This document shows, in pieces, positions 34,732-43,100 of a stretch of DNA of 64,000 nt. The DNA comes from Brevibacillus brevis. GTDB taxonomy: Bacteria; Bacillota; Bacilli; Brevibacillales; Brevibacillaceae. Location of the stretch: the NCBI RefSeq assembly GCF_900637055.1, contig NZ_LR134338.1, positions 2,924,001-2,988,000 of the forward strand, given 5' to 3'. The position numbers and the translations under genes were made by a program. Every line of letters begins with the position of its first letter. Position 1 is the stretch's first letter. Under the pieces are notes generated by a model. That model did not search any database. It was not told the DNA's origin and was given only the letters and a program-made list of their open reading frames with translations.

Positions 34732-35925
34732 ATGTTTCGAATACGGTTCAGTATCTTTTTAAGTGTGTTTGTCGCGATGGTAGGCTTGATGATTATTGCT
34801 CCTGTGATGCCCCCGCTCATTCGTGAATTGGGACTCAATGAAATCCATTCTGGCATCATTATTTCACTCGGCTCCATTGCAATGGCTGTGATGGCGCCCG
34901 TTTGGGGACGGTTAAGCGATCGAAGGGGAAGGAAAGCAGTCATTGTCATTGGCTTTATCGGAATGTTCGTGAGTTATGTCCTGTTCACGGCAACGATGTA
35001 TGCGGGTTTGTCGCAGCTCATAGGAGGTGGATTACTGGTTCTTTTGCTGATTATGGCTCGTGGATTAATCGGGATGTTTATTCCGGCCGTTCCTTCGGCG
35101 GCGCAGGCGTACATGGCGGACGTCACGGATGAAAAAGGCAGAGCAGCAGGTATGGCGTTAATCGGCGCCGCCAATGGGATGGGGCTTGTTCTTGGCCCGG
35201 CGATTGCTGGAGCCTTTGCGCTTATCGGTCTCATCTGGCCGTTATACATTGGCGCCCTGTTACCGATTGTCGCTTTGCTTGTCGTCAGTTTCTTGATTCC
35301 TGCTCACAAACCAGTTATTCAAGAAAAACTACCCAAGGTGAATCCTTTTCAAAAAGGCCTAACGCTTTATTTGTTTGCTGGATTGGCGACAATGGTCAGT
35401 ATCGTTACCTTGCAGGTCGTGGGTGGGTTTTATTTTCAGGACCAGTTGTCTTTGACGACGAAGGAAACCGCTCGCATGATTTCAGTTGGCCTCATGATTA
35501 CCGGAGTAGCGATGATCGTTACGCAAGGACTCCAAATGAGAAATCCGAAATGGCAGCCAAAACCACTTATTCTAATTGGTTCGTTGCTTGTCATCATCAG
35601 CTTGGCTCTCTTTCTTTTTTTCATGAACTTGATCGTATATTACGTAGCTTTTTTCTTGTTCGGTATTGGAACCGGGTTCATGATGCCGGGATTTATGGCT
35701 GGCTCTTCCTTAGCAGTTGGTCGCGAGCAACAGGGAGGCGTAGCGGGGCTTGTCGCATCCGTCCAAGGTATTTCTGCTGTGATCGCGCCCATTCTCAGCA
35801 CAAGTCTTTACCAATTGGAAAAGCATCTCCCTTTTGCAGTAGTAGGCGTGCTTGTCATATTGATGGGAATGACATTGCTCTTTTCCAATAAGGAGAAAGG
35901 ATTTACGACACAGCGACATCTATGA
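34732..35925 (+). CDS. MFS transporter (drug/metal efflux type)
   Basis: 397 residues, 12 hydrophobic segments, start ATG 34732 with GGAAGGAG upstream. GRLSDRRGRKAVIVIG is MFS motif A; GAANGMGLVLGPAIAGAF is the motif-C-type antiporter signature in TM5. It is the TetA/Bmr-like DHA1 group. It lies behind a MerR gene and probably exports the regulator's inducer. Substrate unknown. Confidence 0.88.
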   Translation: MFRIRFSIFLSVFVAMVGLMIIAPVMPPLIRELGLNEIHSGIIISLGSIAMAVMAPVWGRLSDRRGRKAVIVIGFIGMFVSYVLFTATMYAGLSQLIGGGLLVLLLIMARGLIGMFIPAVPSAAQAYMADVTDEKGRAAGMALIGAANGMGLVLGPAIAGAFALIGLIWPLYIGALLPIVALLVVSFLIPAHKPVIQEKLPKVNPFQKGLTLYLFAGLATMVSIVTLQVVGGFYFQDQLSLTTKETARMISVGLMITGVAMIVTQGLQMRNPKWQPKPLILIGSLLVIISLALFLFFMNLIVYYVAFFLFGIGTGFMMPGFMAGSSLAVGREQQGGVAGLVASVQGISAVIAPILSTSLYQLEKHLPFAVVGVLVILMGMTLLFSNKEKGFTTQRHL

Positions 35926-36013
35926 ATCATCCTGATACGCGGCATCTTTCATTCCTCGTCTCGACTCGCATATAATTAAGGTAGCCAATTGTTGTGAGGA
36001 GGTCCTTTGCCGC

Positions 36014-36379
36014 GTGAAAATAAGTGAATTATCACAATTAACCAATGTCAGTACCCGGTCGATCCGCCATTATGAAGAAAAGGGCTTGCTACAGGCAGAA
36101 AGACTCGAAAATGATTACCGCCATTTCAATGAATCGGCAGTCAAGCGCGTCAAGATGATTCAACTGTACTTAAAGCTGGGGTTAACAGCGGATGAAATCA
36201 GAACGTTGTTCAGAGGGGAAGTTGCATCTCCCGACGATTACGAATATTGCGAGGAAATGCTTGCGATTTACGAACAAAAGCTCAGCAGAGTGAATGAACA
36301 GATTGAGGCACTCCAAGAGTGGAAGAAAACGCTGGAGAGGCAAATATCCGTTACACGTGGTAAAAAAGTTACGAGCTAG
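36014..36379 (+). CDS. MerR family regulator (short)
   Basis: 121 residues from GTG 36014, with GAGGAGG about 11 bases upstream. HTH and wing about 1-65: ISELSQLTNVSTRSIRHYEEKGLL, LENDYRHFNE. The C-terminal coiled coil (EQKLSRVNEQIEALQEWKKTL) forms the dimer; there are no Cys sensors. It is convergent with an SDR gene whose promoter is of the MerR type, making that gene a plausible target. Confidence 0.9.
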   Translation: MKISELSQLTNVSTRSIRHYEEKGLLQAERLENDYRHFNESAVKRVKMIQLYLKLGLTADEIRTLFRGEVASPDDYEYCEEMLAIYEQKLSRVNEQIEALQEWKKTLERQISVTRGKKVTS

Positions 36380-36388
36380 TTCATAGTC

Positions 36389-36425
36389 ACAGCCCCGAAG
36401 CGATCAGATGCTTCGGGGCTGTCTT
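36389..36425. terminator. bidirectional intrinsic terminator
   Basis: ACAGCCCCGAAGC and GCTTCGGGGCTGT are perfect 13-bp arms around GATCAGAT; TCTTATT follows on plus. It serves the convergent regulator and SDR genes. Confidence 0.9.
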
Positions 36426-36426
36426 A

Positions 36427-37185
36427 TTACAATGAACTTAAGTTTTGCCCGAGACCACCATCCACAGTTAGCCTCGCACCAGTCGTAAAGGTAGCGTCAA
36501 AGGCGAGGAATAGCACAGCTTTGGCCACTTCATCTGATGAACCATGACGTTTCATTGGTGTAACCTTGTCGCCAAGCTCCTGGAAAGTAGCACGTTCTGC
36601 ATCCGTGAAACCGGCAACTCCCATGGAAGGCGTATCAATGAAACCGGGACTCACGACATTGACGCGAATCCCCTTGTCTAGCAACTCCACTGCAAACCCG
36701 GAGGCCAAGGAACGCAATGCCGCTTTGGATGCACTGTATACGCTCATGCCGGGGTAGCCGCCTTCATCTGCTACGGAAGATGTAAATACGATCGAGCCTC
36801 CTTCATGAATAAGTGTCGCCAAGCGCTGGACGGTGAAAAATGCCCCTTTGGTATTCACTTGAAAAATCCGATCATAGGTCTCTTCAGTGACTTCCAAAAA
36901 CGGTTCCAGAATGGAAGTGCCTGCATTCACATGGAGAAAATCGATCTTGCCGAAATGCTTTTCAACATAGTCTCCGAATGCTTGCACATCCTTCATGCTT
37001 GAAACATCAGACACTACAACCTGTGCCCGTTCGCCCAGCTCACGTTTGGCTTCTTCCGCATTTTTCGGATTGCGGCCAGAAACGATTACCTCAGCGCCAC
37101 CTGCCAGCAATGCTTTTGCCACAGTCAAACCCATACCATGTGTACCTCCAGTTACGACAGCTTTTTTCCCTGTATAGATGTTCAT
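36427..37185 (-). CDS. SDR-family oxidoreductase
   Basis: 252 residues. N-terminal TGGTHGMG (12-19) binds NAD(P)H, NAGT is the structural motif, and catalytic residues are Ser (SSVADEGG) and YSASK. The C-terminal [12 protein letters not shown] is typical of classical SDRs of FabG/glucose-dehydrogenase type. AAGGAGG upstream. It is monocistronic behind a MerR-type promoter. The natural substrate is not evident. Confidence 0.9.
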   Translation of the reverse strand: MNIYTGKKAVVTGGTHGMGLTVAKALLAGGAEVIVSGRNPKNAEEAKRELGERAQVVVSDVSSMKDVQAFGDYVEKHFGKIDFLHVNAGTSILEPFLEVTEETYDRIFQVNTKGAFFTVQRLATLIHEGGSIVFTSSVADEGGYPGMSVYSASKAALRSLASGFAVELLDKGIRVNVVSPGFIDTPSMGVAGFTDAERATFQELGDKVTPMKRHGSSDEVAKAVLFLAFDATFTTGARLTVDGGLGQNLSSL

Positions 37186-37226
37186 TTCTGTTCCTCCTTG
37201 AGTGAATGAGTAATCTTTCAGAATGT

Positions 37227-37258
37227 AGTCTAAACGTTCACGCTAATGTGAAAGTCAA
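37227..37258 (-). promoter_or_regulatory. MerR-type promoter of the SDR gene
   Basis: On the minus strand TTGACT and TAGACT hexamers are separated by 20 bases containing a dyad, ACTTTCAC-ATTAGC-GTGAACGT (7 of 8 positions matched). The over-long spacer with central inverted repeat is the hallmark of MerR-family-activated promoters. The 36014 regulator, on the other side of the gene, is the likely binder. Confidence 0.6.
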
Positions 37259-37330
37259 GGGCTTATGGATTAGGTAGACGGTATACCGAAAGAAAAATCT
37301 GTTGTAAAATTTTTGAAAGGAGTGTGTGAA

Positions 37331-38140
37331 ATGCTAAAACAGAAGCAGATTATCGAAGCCGTTCAAGAAGCTTGTGAGCAAGATGAGCAAGTTACATCAT
37401 GCATGATGTATGGCTCCTTTACAAAGGGCGAGGGGGATCAATACTCGGATGTTGAGTTTTATATTTTTATAGACGATCCTTCTTTTGAGACATTTCAATC
37501 CAAACATTGGGTCGCCAATATTGCTCCTTACGATTTGATGTTTTTCAATGAATATGGAACGGAAGTCGTGATTTTTTCTAATTTGATCCGAGGTGAGTTT
37601 CATTTCTTGCCTGCCTCAAAAATCGAAATCATAAAAAGCTTCAAGCCGACGGGAGTTTTCCCTGATACAAACTCCATGTTTATTTACGACAACACAGGGA
37701 TGCTGAGAGAATATCTGGATGATTTAGGGGGCAAAGGTCCAGAGAGATTGACTGATGAAAATGTTTCCTTTGCTTTCCATAACTTTGTTAACGCTTGGTT
37801 GTTGGGAATAAACGTGATGAGAAGAGGAGAACTCGCACGATCTTTAGAGGTGTTAACCTATGTGCAAAAGTATATGTTGCAGCTCCTTAGAATCAATGAG
37901 CAGAATGTAGAGCGGTGGCTAAACAGCACGAAGAATTTGGAGAGAGACTTGAGTCCTGAAGCATACGAGGATTACACATTGATCACAGCAAGATTGCGGA
38001 AAGAGGAATTGGAACAAGCCTATACGCATGCGCTGATGCTGGCGGACAAATTGAGGAAGCAATTGGAGCCTCACTATGATTTTGATGTGGATGAGAGAAT
38101 GATCGGTAAGCTTCGCGATTATTTGAATCAAATCGAATAA
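37331..38140 (+). CDS. Lnu(B)/LinB-like nucleotidyltransferase
   Basis: 269 residues, the size of lincosamide nucleotidyltransferase Lnu(B). ATG 37331 has AAAGGAG about 9 bases upstream. MMYGSFTKGEGDQYSDVEFYIF is the GS-x-D-x-D/E nucleotidyltransferase active site, and GTEVVIFSNLIRGEFHFL, FPDTNSMFIYDNTGML and VNAWLLGINVMRRGELARSLE follow the Lnu(B) sequence closely in order. Lnu(B)-type enzymes adenylylate clindamycin and lincomycin. Here the gene sits in a chromosomal context with its own terminator, so it may be an intrinsic resistance determinant or a related nucleotidyltransferase. Confidence 0.8.
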   Translation: MLKQKQIIEAVQEACEQDEQVTSCMMYGSFTKGEGDQYSDVEFYIFIDDPSFETFQSKHWVANIAPYDLMFFNEYGTEVVIFSNLIRGEFHFLPASKIEIIKSFKPTGVFPDTNSMFIYDNTGMLREYLDDLGGKGPERLTDENVSFAFHNFVNAWLLGINVMRRGELARSLEVLTYVQKYMLQLLRINEQNVERWLNSTKNLERDLSPEAYEDYTLITARLRKEELEQAYTHALMLADKLRKQLEPHYDFDVDERMIGKLRDYLNQIE

Positions 38141-38218
38141 CAGAGGATGGTCGAGGAAGAAAGTGAAATTTGGCCCGCGTATGTAAAAGCTAGGTTTATA
38201 CGGCAACATATTGGATTC

Positions 38219-38253
38219 AAAAGACACTAGAGTCGTTCTACTAGTGTCTTTTT
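38219..38253 (+). terminator. intrinsic terminator after the nucleotidyltransferase gene
   Basis: AAAAGACACTAG and CTAGTGTCTTTTT arms around a 10-base loop. Confidence 0.88.
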
Positions 38254-38358
38254 GTCAAGATCGGGTTTGGTGTCGAATGGGTTGGTTATTTTTGGTATAA
38301 TTCAAGGGCATTGAAGCTTTGGGGTTGAATCCAACATGAATGGAAGTGACTGTATTAC

Positions 38359-38643
38359 ATGATCAATCTGGGGCAATATCCTCATAGCAAAGAGAGTCTT
38401 TGTCAACTACTTGAACGATCGAGAGCGAGAACACTCTCCCATGAAGAAGTCGCAAAGTGGTGTTGGCTGTTTTGGTCAAGATGGAGATCAGATGAAGACG
38501 ATTTATTTACAAAAACAGATGAGATGGCAATCGATATCGTGATGGAGATTGGAGAATTTTGGGTAAATAAGCCACGGTATGGAGTCCAAACAATCATTTT
38601 CGGGGATGAACAGATCGATATGTGGATTGGCAGATTACAATAA
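38359..38643 (+). CDS. hypothetical protein (94 aa)
   Basis: 94 residues beginning MINLGQYPHSKESLCQLL and ending GVQTIIFGDEQIDMWIGRLQ. A weak GGAAGTGA precedes the ATG. Helical, soluble, two Trp-rich patches (KWCWLFWSRW). Not recognised. It opens a run of short genes of unknown function. Confidence 0.6.
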   Translation: MINLGQYPHSKESLCQLLERSRARTLSHEEVAKWCWLFWSRWRSDEDDLFTKTDEMAIDIVMEIGEFWVNKPRYGVQTIIFGDEQIDMWIGRLQ

Positions 38644-38681
38644 TCCGTTAGAAAAGCACGATTAGAATTGGAGGGGAATAC

Positions 38682-39137
38682 TTGGACACTCAACTAACGC
38701 TAAATTATTTATCTGCGTATGTCCACCACCATAAGTACTATCTGGATGTGTGGCGTACAAAAGGGTTCTCATGGAATTGGGGAGCTGCATTTTTTGGAGA
38801 AGCATGGTTTGCCTTCCGGAAGATGTATCTGCTTGCAATCATTATTTATTCTGTGAATCTATGTGTAGGTTTACTATTGGGTTTAGTTGGACTTGATGAT
38901 GCTACTTTTTATGAAATATACATTGTCTTCGCAATTACTCAACGAGTACTTTTCGCATTAACAGCCAATTTTTTGTACTATGTTTCGGCAGTGCAAACAA
39001 TTAAAAAAGCTCACAGTAAACATACAACGCTTGATCTAGATGAGATAAAGAAGCTGGGTGGGACTAGTGTCCGGGCTGTTATTGTGGTGGTGCTGGTAAA
39101 TTTTTGTTTTAGTCTGCTGGATCGATTCTTGACATAG
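38682..39137 (+). CDS. DUF2628-type small membrane protein
   Basis: 151 residues starting with TTG 38682 (TTGGAGGGG 7 bases upstream). The segment FSWNWGAAFFGEAWFAFRKMY is the DUF2628 entry motif, followed by two to three hydrophobic helices (about 48-70, 78-105, 128-146). The role is unknown; such proteins often accompany secretion or immunity gene clusters. Confidence 0.75.
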   Translation: MDTQLTLNYLSAYVHHHKYYLDVWRTKGFSWNWGAAFFGEAWFAFRKMYLLAIIIYSVNLCVGLLLGLVGLDDATFYEIYIVFAITQRVLFALTANFLYYVSAVQTIKKAHSKHTTLDLDEIKKLGGTSVRAVIVVVLVNFCFSLLDRFLT

Positions 39138-39171
39138 TGAAAAAGTTTCCTCAATAGAGGAGGGAAATAGT

Positions 39172-39573
39172 ATGGGAGAAGCTTATAAGCTGCTTTGTCA
39201 TCATTGTTCCTATAACCAAAAAATATATGTTGGCGTTGGATTCAGATATATTCGATTGCCGGAAATATGGGAATGGTTCGAGGATGAAGCTGGCAAGGAG
39301 CGCATCCGTGATTTTATGCAGGACAATAGCACGAGACATAGCTGCTTTCAAGGTCTGTATATTTGCGAGAAATGCAATTACCTGCTGAATGCCACCTATT
39401 TGCATATGGAGTCGGATACCGATACATATAAGAACAGCTATGATTGTCCACGATGTTCAGAGAAAATGCCTTCTATGCCTGTCGATGAGGAGCTTGATCA
39501 CGGTCTTGCGTTAGCTTGTCCCGAGTGCGGCACGGAAAAGCTGTCCGTGGAGTGTTTCTTGCATTGGGATTAG
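39172..39573 (+). CDS. zinc-binding hypothetical protein with three CxxC-type sites
   Basis: 133 residues, GAGGAGGG before the ATG. LLCHHCSYN, LYICEKCNYLL, YDCPRCSEK and LACPECGTEKL give four CxxC pairs, probably two zinc ribbons. Between them is a helical WEWFEDEAGK region. No known family. The domain type suggests nucleic-acid or protein binding, or a folded zinc scaffold. Confidence 0.7.
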   Translation: MGEAYKLLCHHCSYNQKIYVGVGFRYIRLPEIWEWFEDEAGKERIRDFMQDNSTRHSCFQGLYICEKCNYLLNATYLHMESDTDTYKNSYDCPRCSEKMPSMPVDEELDHGLALACPECGTEKLSVECFLHWD

Positions 39574-39650
39574 AAAAGGCGTCCCATAGACAAATACGAG
39601 TATTTGGACGAATTATTTATAGTAGCTAGAAACTTGAAGGAGAATCTAAC

Positions 39651-40290
39651 ATGAGCATTTGGCCTAAGCCTTTCTTAGAGCCCGAAGCATTAAAACAGCG
39701 CCTGCTTATCCTAAGCGCACTGGATATCGTATTGTGTCAAGAGGAATGGCTGCGCAGATATCAGTTTGATCCACAATGGGATGAAAACACAACCTTCGCG
39801 AGCGTTAGCAATGGCGCTGGCGACGATCTTTTCATCCTGTTCACCCCTGAGGGCGTCATTGTAAAAGGGTTCGATCATGAATCGGAAATGAGTCCCCGCC
39901 AGAGGAGAATACGAAGTTTGGCCTGGCATCTATGAGCAAGTCCCTCCTGCTTTGCTTCATCGACTCGATGACGAAGCGGTTACCAAGGAGGACGTTACGT
40001 TTTGCTTATGGCGAGAATCTACTGATCGCGTGTGGAAAACAGGAGACGTACATAATCCGCAAGGCTTGGATGACGGATCAGATTTTTTGCTTGGGATGAT
40101 ATATGACAGTCCAGAAGACTATGTAGAATGGGCAGAAGCCTACTACGAGGTGAAAGTCCCGCTCGATCTAGTTGGTTTCACGTATTCAAATACTTCCATC
40201 ACCAAAGAAATGATGATGGAGCTGAATCCGGAAGTTGATCTGGAAATGGCGATGAAGGAGCTTCAAGGGATCAGATTTACAGTTACGTAA
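39651..40290 (+). pseudogene. frameshifted hypothetical gene (about 213 codons)
   Basis: The first frame (39651-39935) starts with AAGGAGAA upstream and reads MSIWPKPFLEPEALKQ...GFDHESEMSP. A second frame overlaps and continues through GEYEVWPGIYEQVPPALLHRLDDEAVTKEDVTFCLWRE to 40290. The sequence between 39885 and 39903 (AGTCCCCGCCAGAGGAGAA) is where the frames switch by +1, as by a 2-base deletion (for example a lost TA). Together they read as one soluble protein. Either a real mutation or a sequencing error. Function not recognised. Confidence 0.7.
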
Positions 40291-40335
40291 AGCACACCAT
40301 GCCTCATAAAAATAGAATGGAAAGAAGATGACGAT

Positions 40336-41271
40336 ATGCCAAAAGGTATGTATTCTCAAGGAGTTGCCGTCCTGCTGTCAGAGGCGGTTCCGATTCATAA
40401 AATAGCAGACATGCTCAAGGATCAATTCGAAATTGCCAACATCATGGAAACGTTCGACCAATGGGTGTTCAGCGGTCCTAGCTTGCTTATTCCGTACCGT
40501 CCAGATGTAAACGGATATATTCAGGTCGATGTCGTCGATAAGCCTTGGCCGGATAGTATGGGAGATCCGGCAGAAGATACGATGCTGTTTGGCGCTTGGT
40601 CGATGGGCTTTTTCGGACCGTTTACGTTCTCGAATAGCCTTGAGCGGGCAGCTCAGCAGTCGTGGGGATTTCCCGAAGGGCGGCAAGTCTCATCCGAGCA
40701 CAAAGCGTTTATCCGTATTCGCTCTTCTTTCGTGTTGGGAGAGTCGAACGATCAGGCTCCTGTACTGCCTGAGGACTACGAGCCGCTCCCGGAGTTGAAG
40801 ACAGTCACTGCTATTGCGGAATCGCTGTTGAAAATGCCAGAAGCCCTTTGCTTTTTTAATCCAAATGGAGAGTGCCTCGCGTCTGCCGAGCTGATGCAAG
40901 AGCTCGATCAACGCTATGAGCAAATACAGCTTCTTCCGCTGGAGCTGTGGTCCAATGTCCGGTTATTCAATCTTCCAGAAGGATGGCTTTTGATGGATAC
41001 CGTCGGCATGCAACAGTTGGATGTGATCGATCATGAGGCGGTATTTAATGGGGATGCCTACGATCCGAATGAAGTTGCGAGTTTCCTGCGTAATATATCG
41101 AACTATGTATATGAAAATGGTCCTGTTATCAATGACGGCGATACAACCGATGGGCCGGGTGATGAAATTTGGAAGTGTGTCTTGTTGGAGGAAGGGTTGG
41201 CAAGCCCTCCGCGTGATGTGCTTCGCTGGTATCCATTGGATGGAAGGGAAAAGCCTGCGGGATTGGAATAA
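40336..41271 (+). CDS. DUF4261-like protein (311 aa)
   Basis: 311 residues. The start MPKGMYSQGVAVLLSEAV and the stretches SGPSLLIPYRPDVNGYIQVDVVDKPWPDSMGDP, FGPFTFSNSLERAAQQSW and YVYENGPVINDGDTTD are DUF4261-like. GGAAAGAAG lies upstream. No signal peptide. DUF4261 is found in genomic neighbourhoods with immunity-like proteins, but a function is not established. It closes the cluster of short unknown genes begun at 38.3 kb. Confidence 0.78.
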   Translation: MPKGMYSQGVAVLLSEAVPIHKIADMLKDQFEIANIMETFDQWVFSGPSLLIPYRPDVNGYIQVDVVDKPWPDSMGDPAEDTMLFGAWSMGFFGPFTFSNSLERAAQQSWGFPEGRQVSSEHKAFIRIRSSFVLGESNDQAPVLPEDYEPLPELKTVTAIAESLLKMPEALCFFNPNGECLASAELMQELDQRYEQIQLLPLELWSNVRLFNLPEGWLLMDTVGMQQLDVIDHEAVFNGDAYDPNEVASFLRNISNYVYENGPVINDGDTTDGPGDEIWKCVLLEEGLASPPRDVLRWYPLDGREKPAGLE

Positions 41272-41310
41272 TTGCGTGATCACTTGGGAGACCAAGGAAA
41301 CTTGATAAGA

Positions 41311-41359
41311 AAAAGCACGACCATTTCCCTTGATTTGCAGGGCATTGTCGTGCTTTTTT
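41311..41359 (+). terminator. intrinsic terminator of the DUF cluster
   Basis: AAAAGCACGAC (41311-41321) and GTCGTGCTTTTTT (41347-41359) are perfect arms with a 25-base loop. Confidence 0.85.
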
Positions 41360-41396
41360 CGTTAATTTTTAGAGAAGCCAGGCTCATTGTACCTGC

Positions 41397-42629
41397 TTAT
41401 TTGATAATCTCCTCATAGATCAGTTTACCGTCATGAGTATACACGCCTATTTTCTTGGTCCCTGAGATGGTGTACTCGATGGCAACTGTTTCATTCGTAG
41501 GGGTGATCAACAATTGATGCGGAAAGTTGAAGCTTTTATTGTTAGCTGTGTTCGTTATGATCTGGGTATCCGTATGGAACAACTGCCCCGTCTGTTTGAG
41601 CTCTTTTAATTGTTCCGGCTTATTTAGCACATATTGTTGAGGTGAGACGACTTTATCTGCTGCGTTTATTTTGGCAAAGGTATATTGCTTGTTGTTTTTC
41701 GTCACAGCGAGAAAGTGACCATCAGCTGTCGGGCGGATAAACGCATACTTTTTGGAAACAATGAGCCCTTTTTTATTCATCAGCACATAAAATTCTTCGT
41801 TCCCCAGCTTGCCTGAGACAATGAATGCTCCACTGTGCATATTCGATTCGACTTTGTAATTACGGGAAGGCTTCAGCATAATTTTGCCTTCATTGCTGAT
41901 AAAATGCGTCTGGCCGTTTATTTTCACACGATGCCAGCCTTCACCATATCCGAAATATTCATCAAAAAATGGCTTGCTCAGTTTTTTTCCATGAATATTT
42001 CTCATACCCATCTTGTAGTATTCGTCCCCTTTTGCGTCTTTTACCATTTCACCATAGGGCAAGTAGTACGGATCAAACGATTTCGCAGTCGGTTCGGCTA
42101 CGTAGAATGGATGATCCGCGTCCGGAAACTTCTTGGTAATTTTCCCTGTTTTGGCATTGTACAGATACGGCAAGTTTCCCGGGTAGTCCGTGCCCGTAAA
42201 CCATTCCCCATGTATCTGGTTGAAACCAACATCGCAACAGGTACCCATCGGTGAAACTTTGCCATGCTTATCGTAGACCAAATATTCCGTATGCTTGAAA
42301 AAGCTGCCATTATAAAAATAACCGTACCCATTTCGGAGCGGGTACACTTCACTTTTATAAGCGAGGTACTTGCTTTTTATTACTTTTCCAGACGGTGAAA
42401 CCAATGACATGGTGTAAGTCTTTGGAGGTGAATCGTGCTTGTAAAGTGGTTGCTTCGTGAAAAGAAAGAATGGCTCGGTCAAATGAGACGGGATTTGCAG
42501 GTTTTGATAAACCACTGGTAATTGCGGTGGATTTAATGGGTCTTGCTGCTCTTCAGCCTTGATTGGCGAGGTAGAGACGAAGGTGAGGAACAGAGCGAGC
42601 ATGGTTTTTAACAGGGTAGAAAATTTCAT
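41397..42629 (-). CDS. secreted WG-repeat-like protein
   Basis: 410 residues. Signal peptide about 1-25 (FLTFVSTSPIKA). It has weak repeats of 20-40 residues with patterns such as SPSGKVIKSKYLAY, KHGKVSPMGTCC, NEGKIMLKPSR and NKKGLIVSKKYAFI, i.e. the 'x-G-K-hydrophobic' loops of WG/YgfZ-like beta-propeller repeats. AAAGGAA is upstream. It is probably an exported, possibly surface-attached propeller-like protein of unknown role. The next gene on the plus side ends in a terminator at 41359. Confidence 0.75.
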   Translation of the reverse strand: MKFSTLLKTMLALFLTFVSTSPIKAEEQQDPLNPPQLPVVYQNLQIPSHLTEPFFLFTKQPLYKHDSPPKTYTMSLVSPSGKVIKSKYLAYKSEVYPLRNGYGYFYNGSFFKHTEYLVYDKHGKVSPMGTCCDVGFNQIHGEWFTGTDYPGNLPYLYNAKTGKITKKFPDADHPFYVAEPTAKSFDPYYLPYGEMVKDAKGDEYYKMGMRNIHGKKLSKPFFDEYFGYGEGWHRVKINGQTHFISNEGKIMLKPSRNYKVESNMHSGAFIVSGKLGNEEFYVLMNKKGLIVSKKYAFIRPTADGHFLAVTKNNKQYTFAKINAADKVVSPQQYVLNKPEQLKELKQTGQLFHTDTQIITNTANNKSFNFPHQLLITPTNETVAIEYTISGTKKIGVYTHDGKLIYEEIIK

Positions 42630-43100
42630 GATAGGAATTCCTTTCTAGTAGGTTGATGAGTTGGCTTAAACTATGACGGTTCAGTCGTGACAAATGTTAC
42701 CATTCGTTTGTAAATAAATGAAAGAGTTCCAAAAGAGAGTGCGAATATGTCTGGCGGGTACAAATCAACAAAATTGAAAGCTAGCGGGTGGAAATGATTG
42801 GAGATATGATCAAAGAAGCGAGTCGCGAACAATTGATCATTTATAGTAAAAAGCCGACTGCTTCACGATGGAGAGTCGGCTTTTACGTATAGGTTCATAT
42901 GTGAAAGACTGTTGAGAAACGTGGTCAGGATTTATTCCGAACTATATATAAATATAATTTAAAATCGTTCGTAAATATTGAGCCGTCATCTCATTTGTTA
43001 AAAGATTCTCGGGGGTAATACTTTTGGTTATCGTAAGTATCTCTCCTAAACACGAACAATATGTGTTCTTGATCTTGATGGGAAGAGTGGTCGTCCGTTT
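42630..43100. other. intergenic region without a convincing gene
   Basis: About 470 bases. It contains the promoter side of the WG-like gene, short unconvincing reading frames (a 16-codon ORF from about 42747 and a 33-codon ORF from 42792), and a terminator at 42848-42884. Bases 42890-43100 are AT-rich with no ORF, tRNA-like fold or repeat that I could recognise. Confidence 0.6.
42848..42884. terminator. intrinsic terminator (bidirectional)
   Basis: AAAAAGCCGACT and AGTCGGCTTTT arms around a 14-base loop, with A-run and T-run. It may end the minus-strand YkvI transcript 200 bases after its stop. Confidence 0.75.

Noticed and set aside
42747..42893. Short ORFs in the 42.7-kb intergenic region as real peptides
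   Set aside because: No convincing ribosome sites, and a terminator stem interrupts the second frame.
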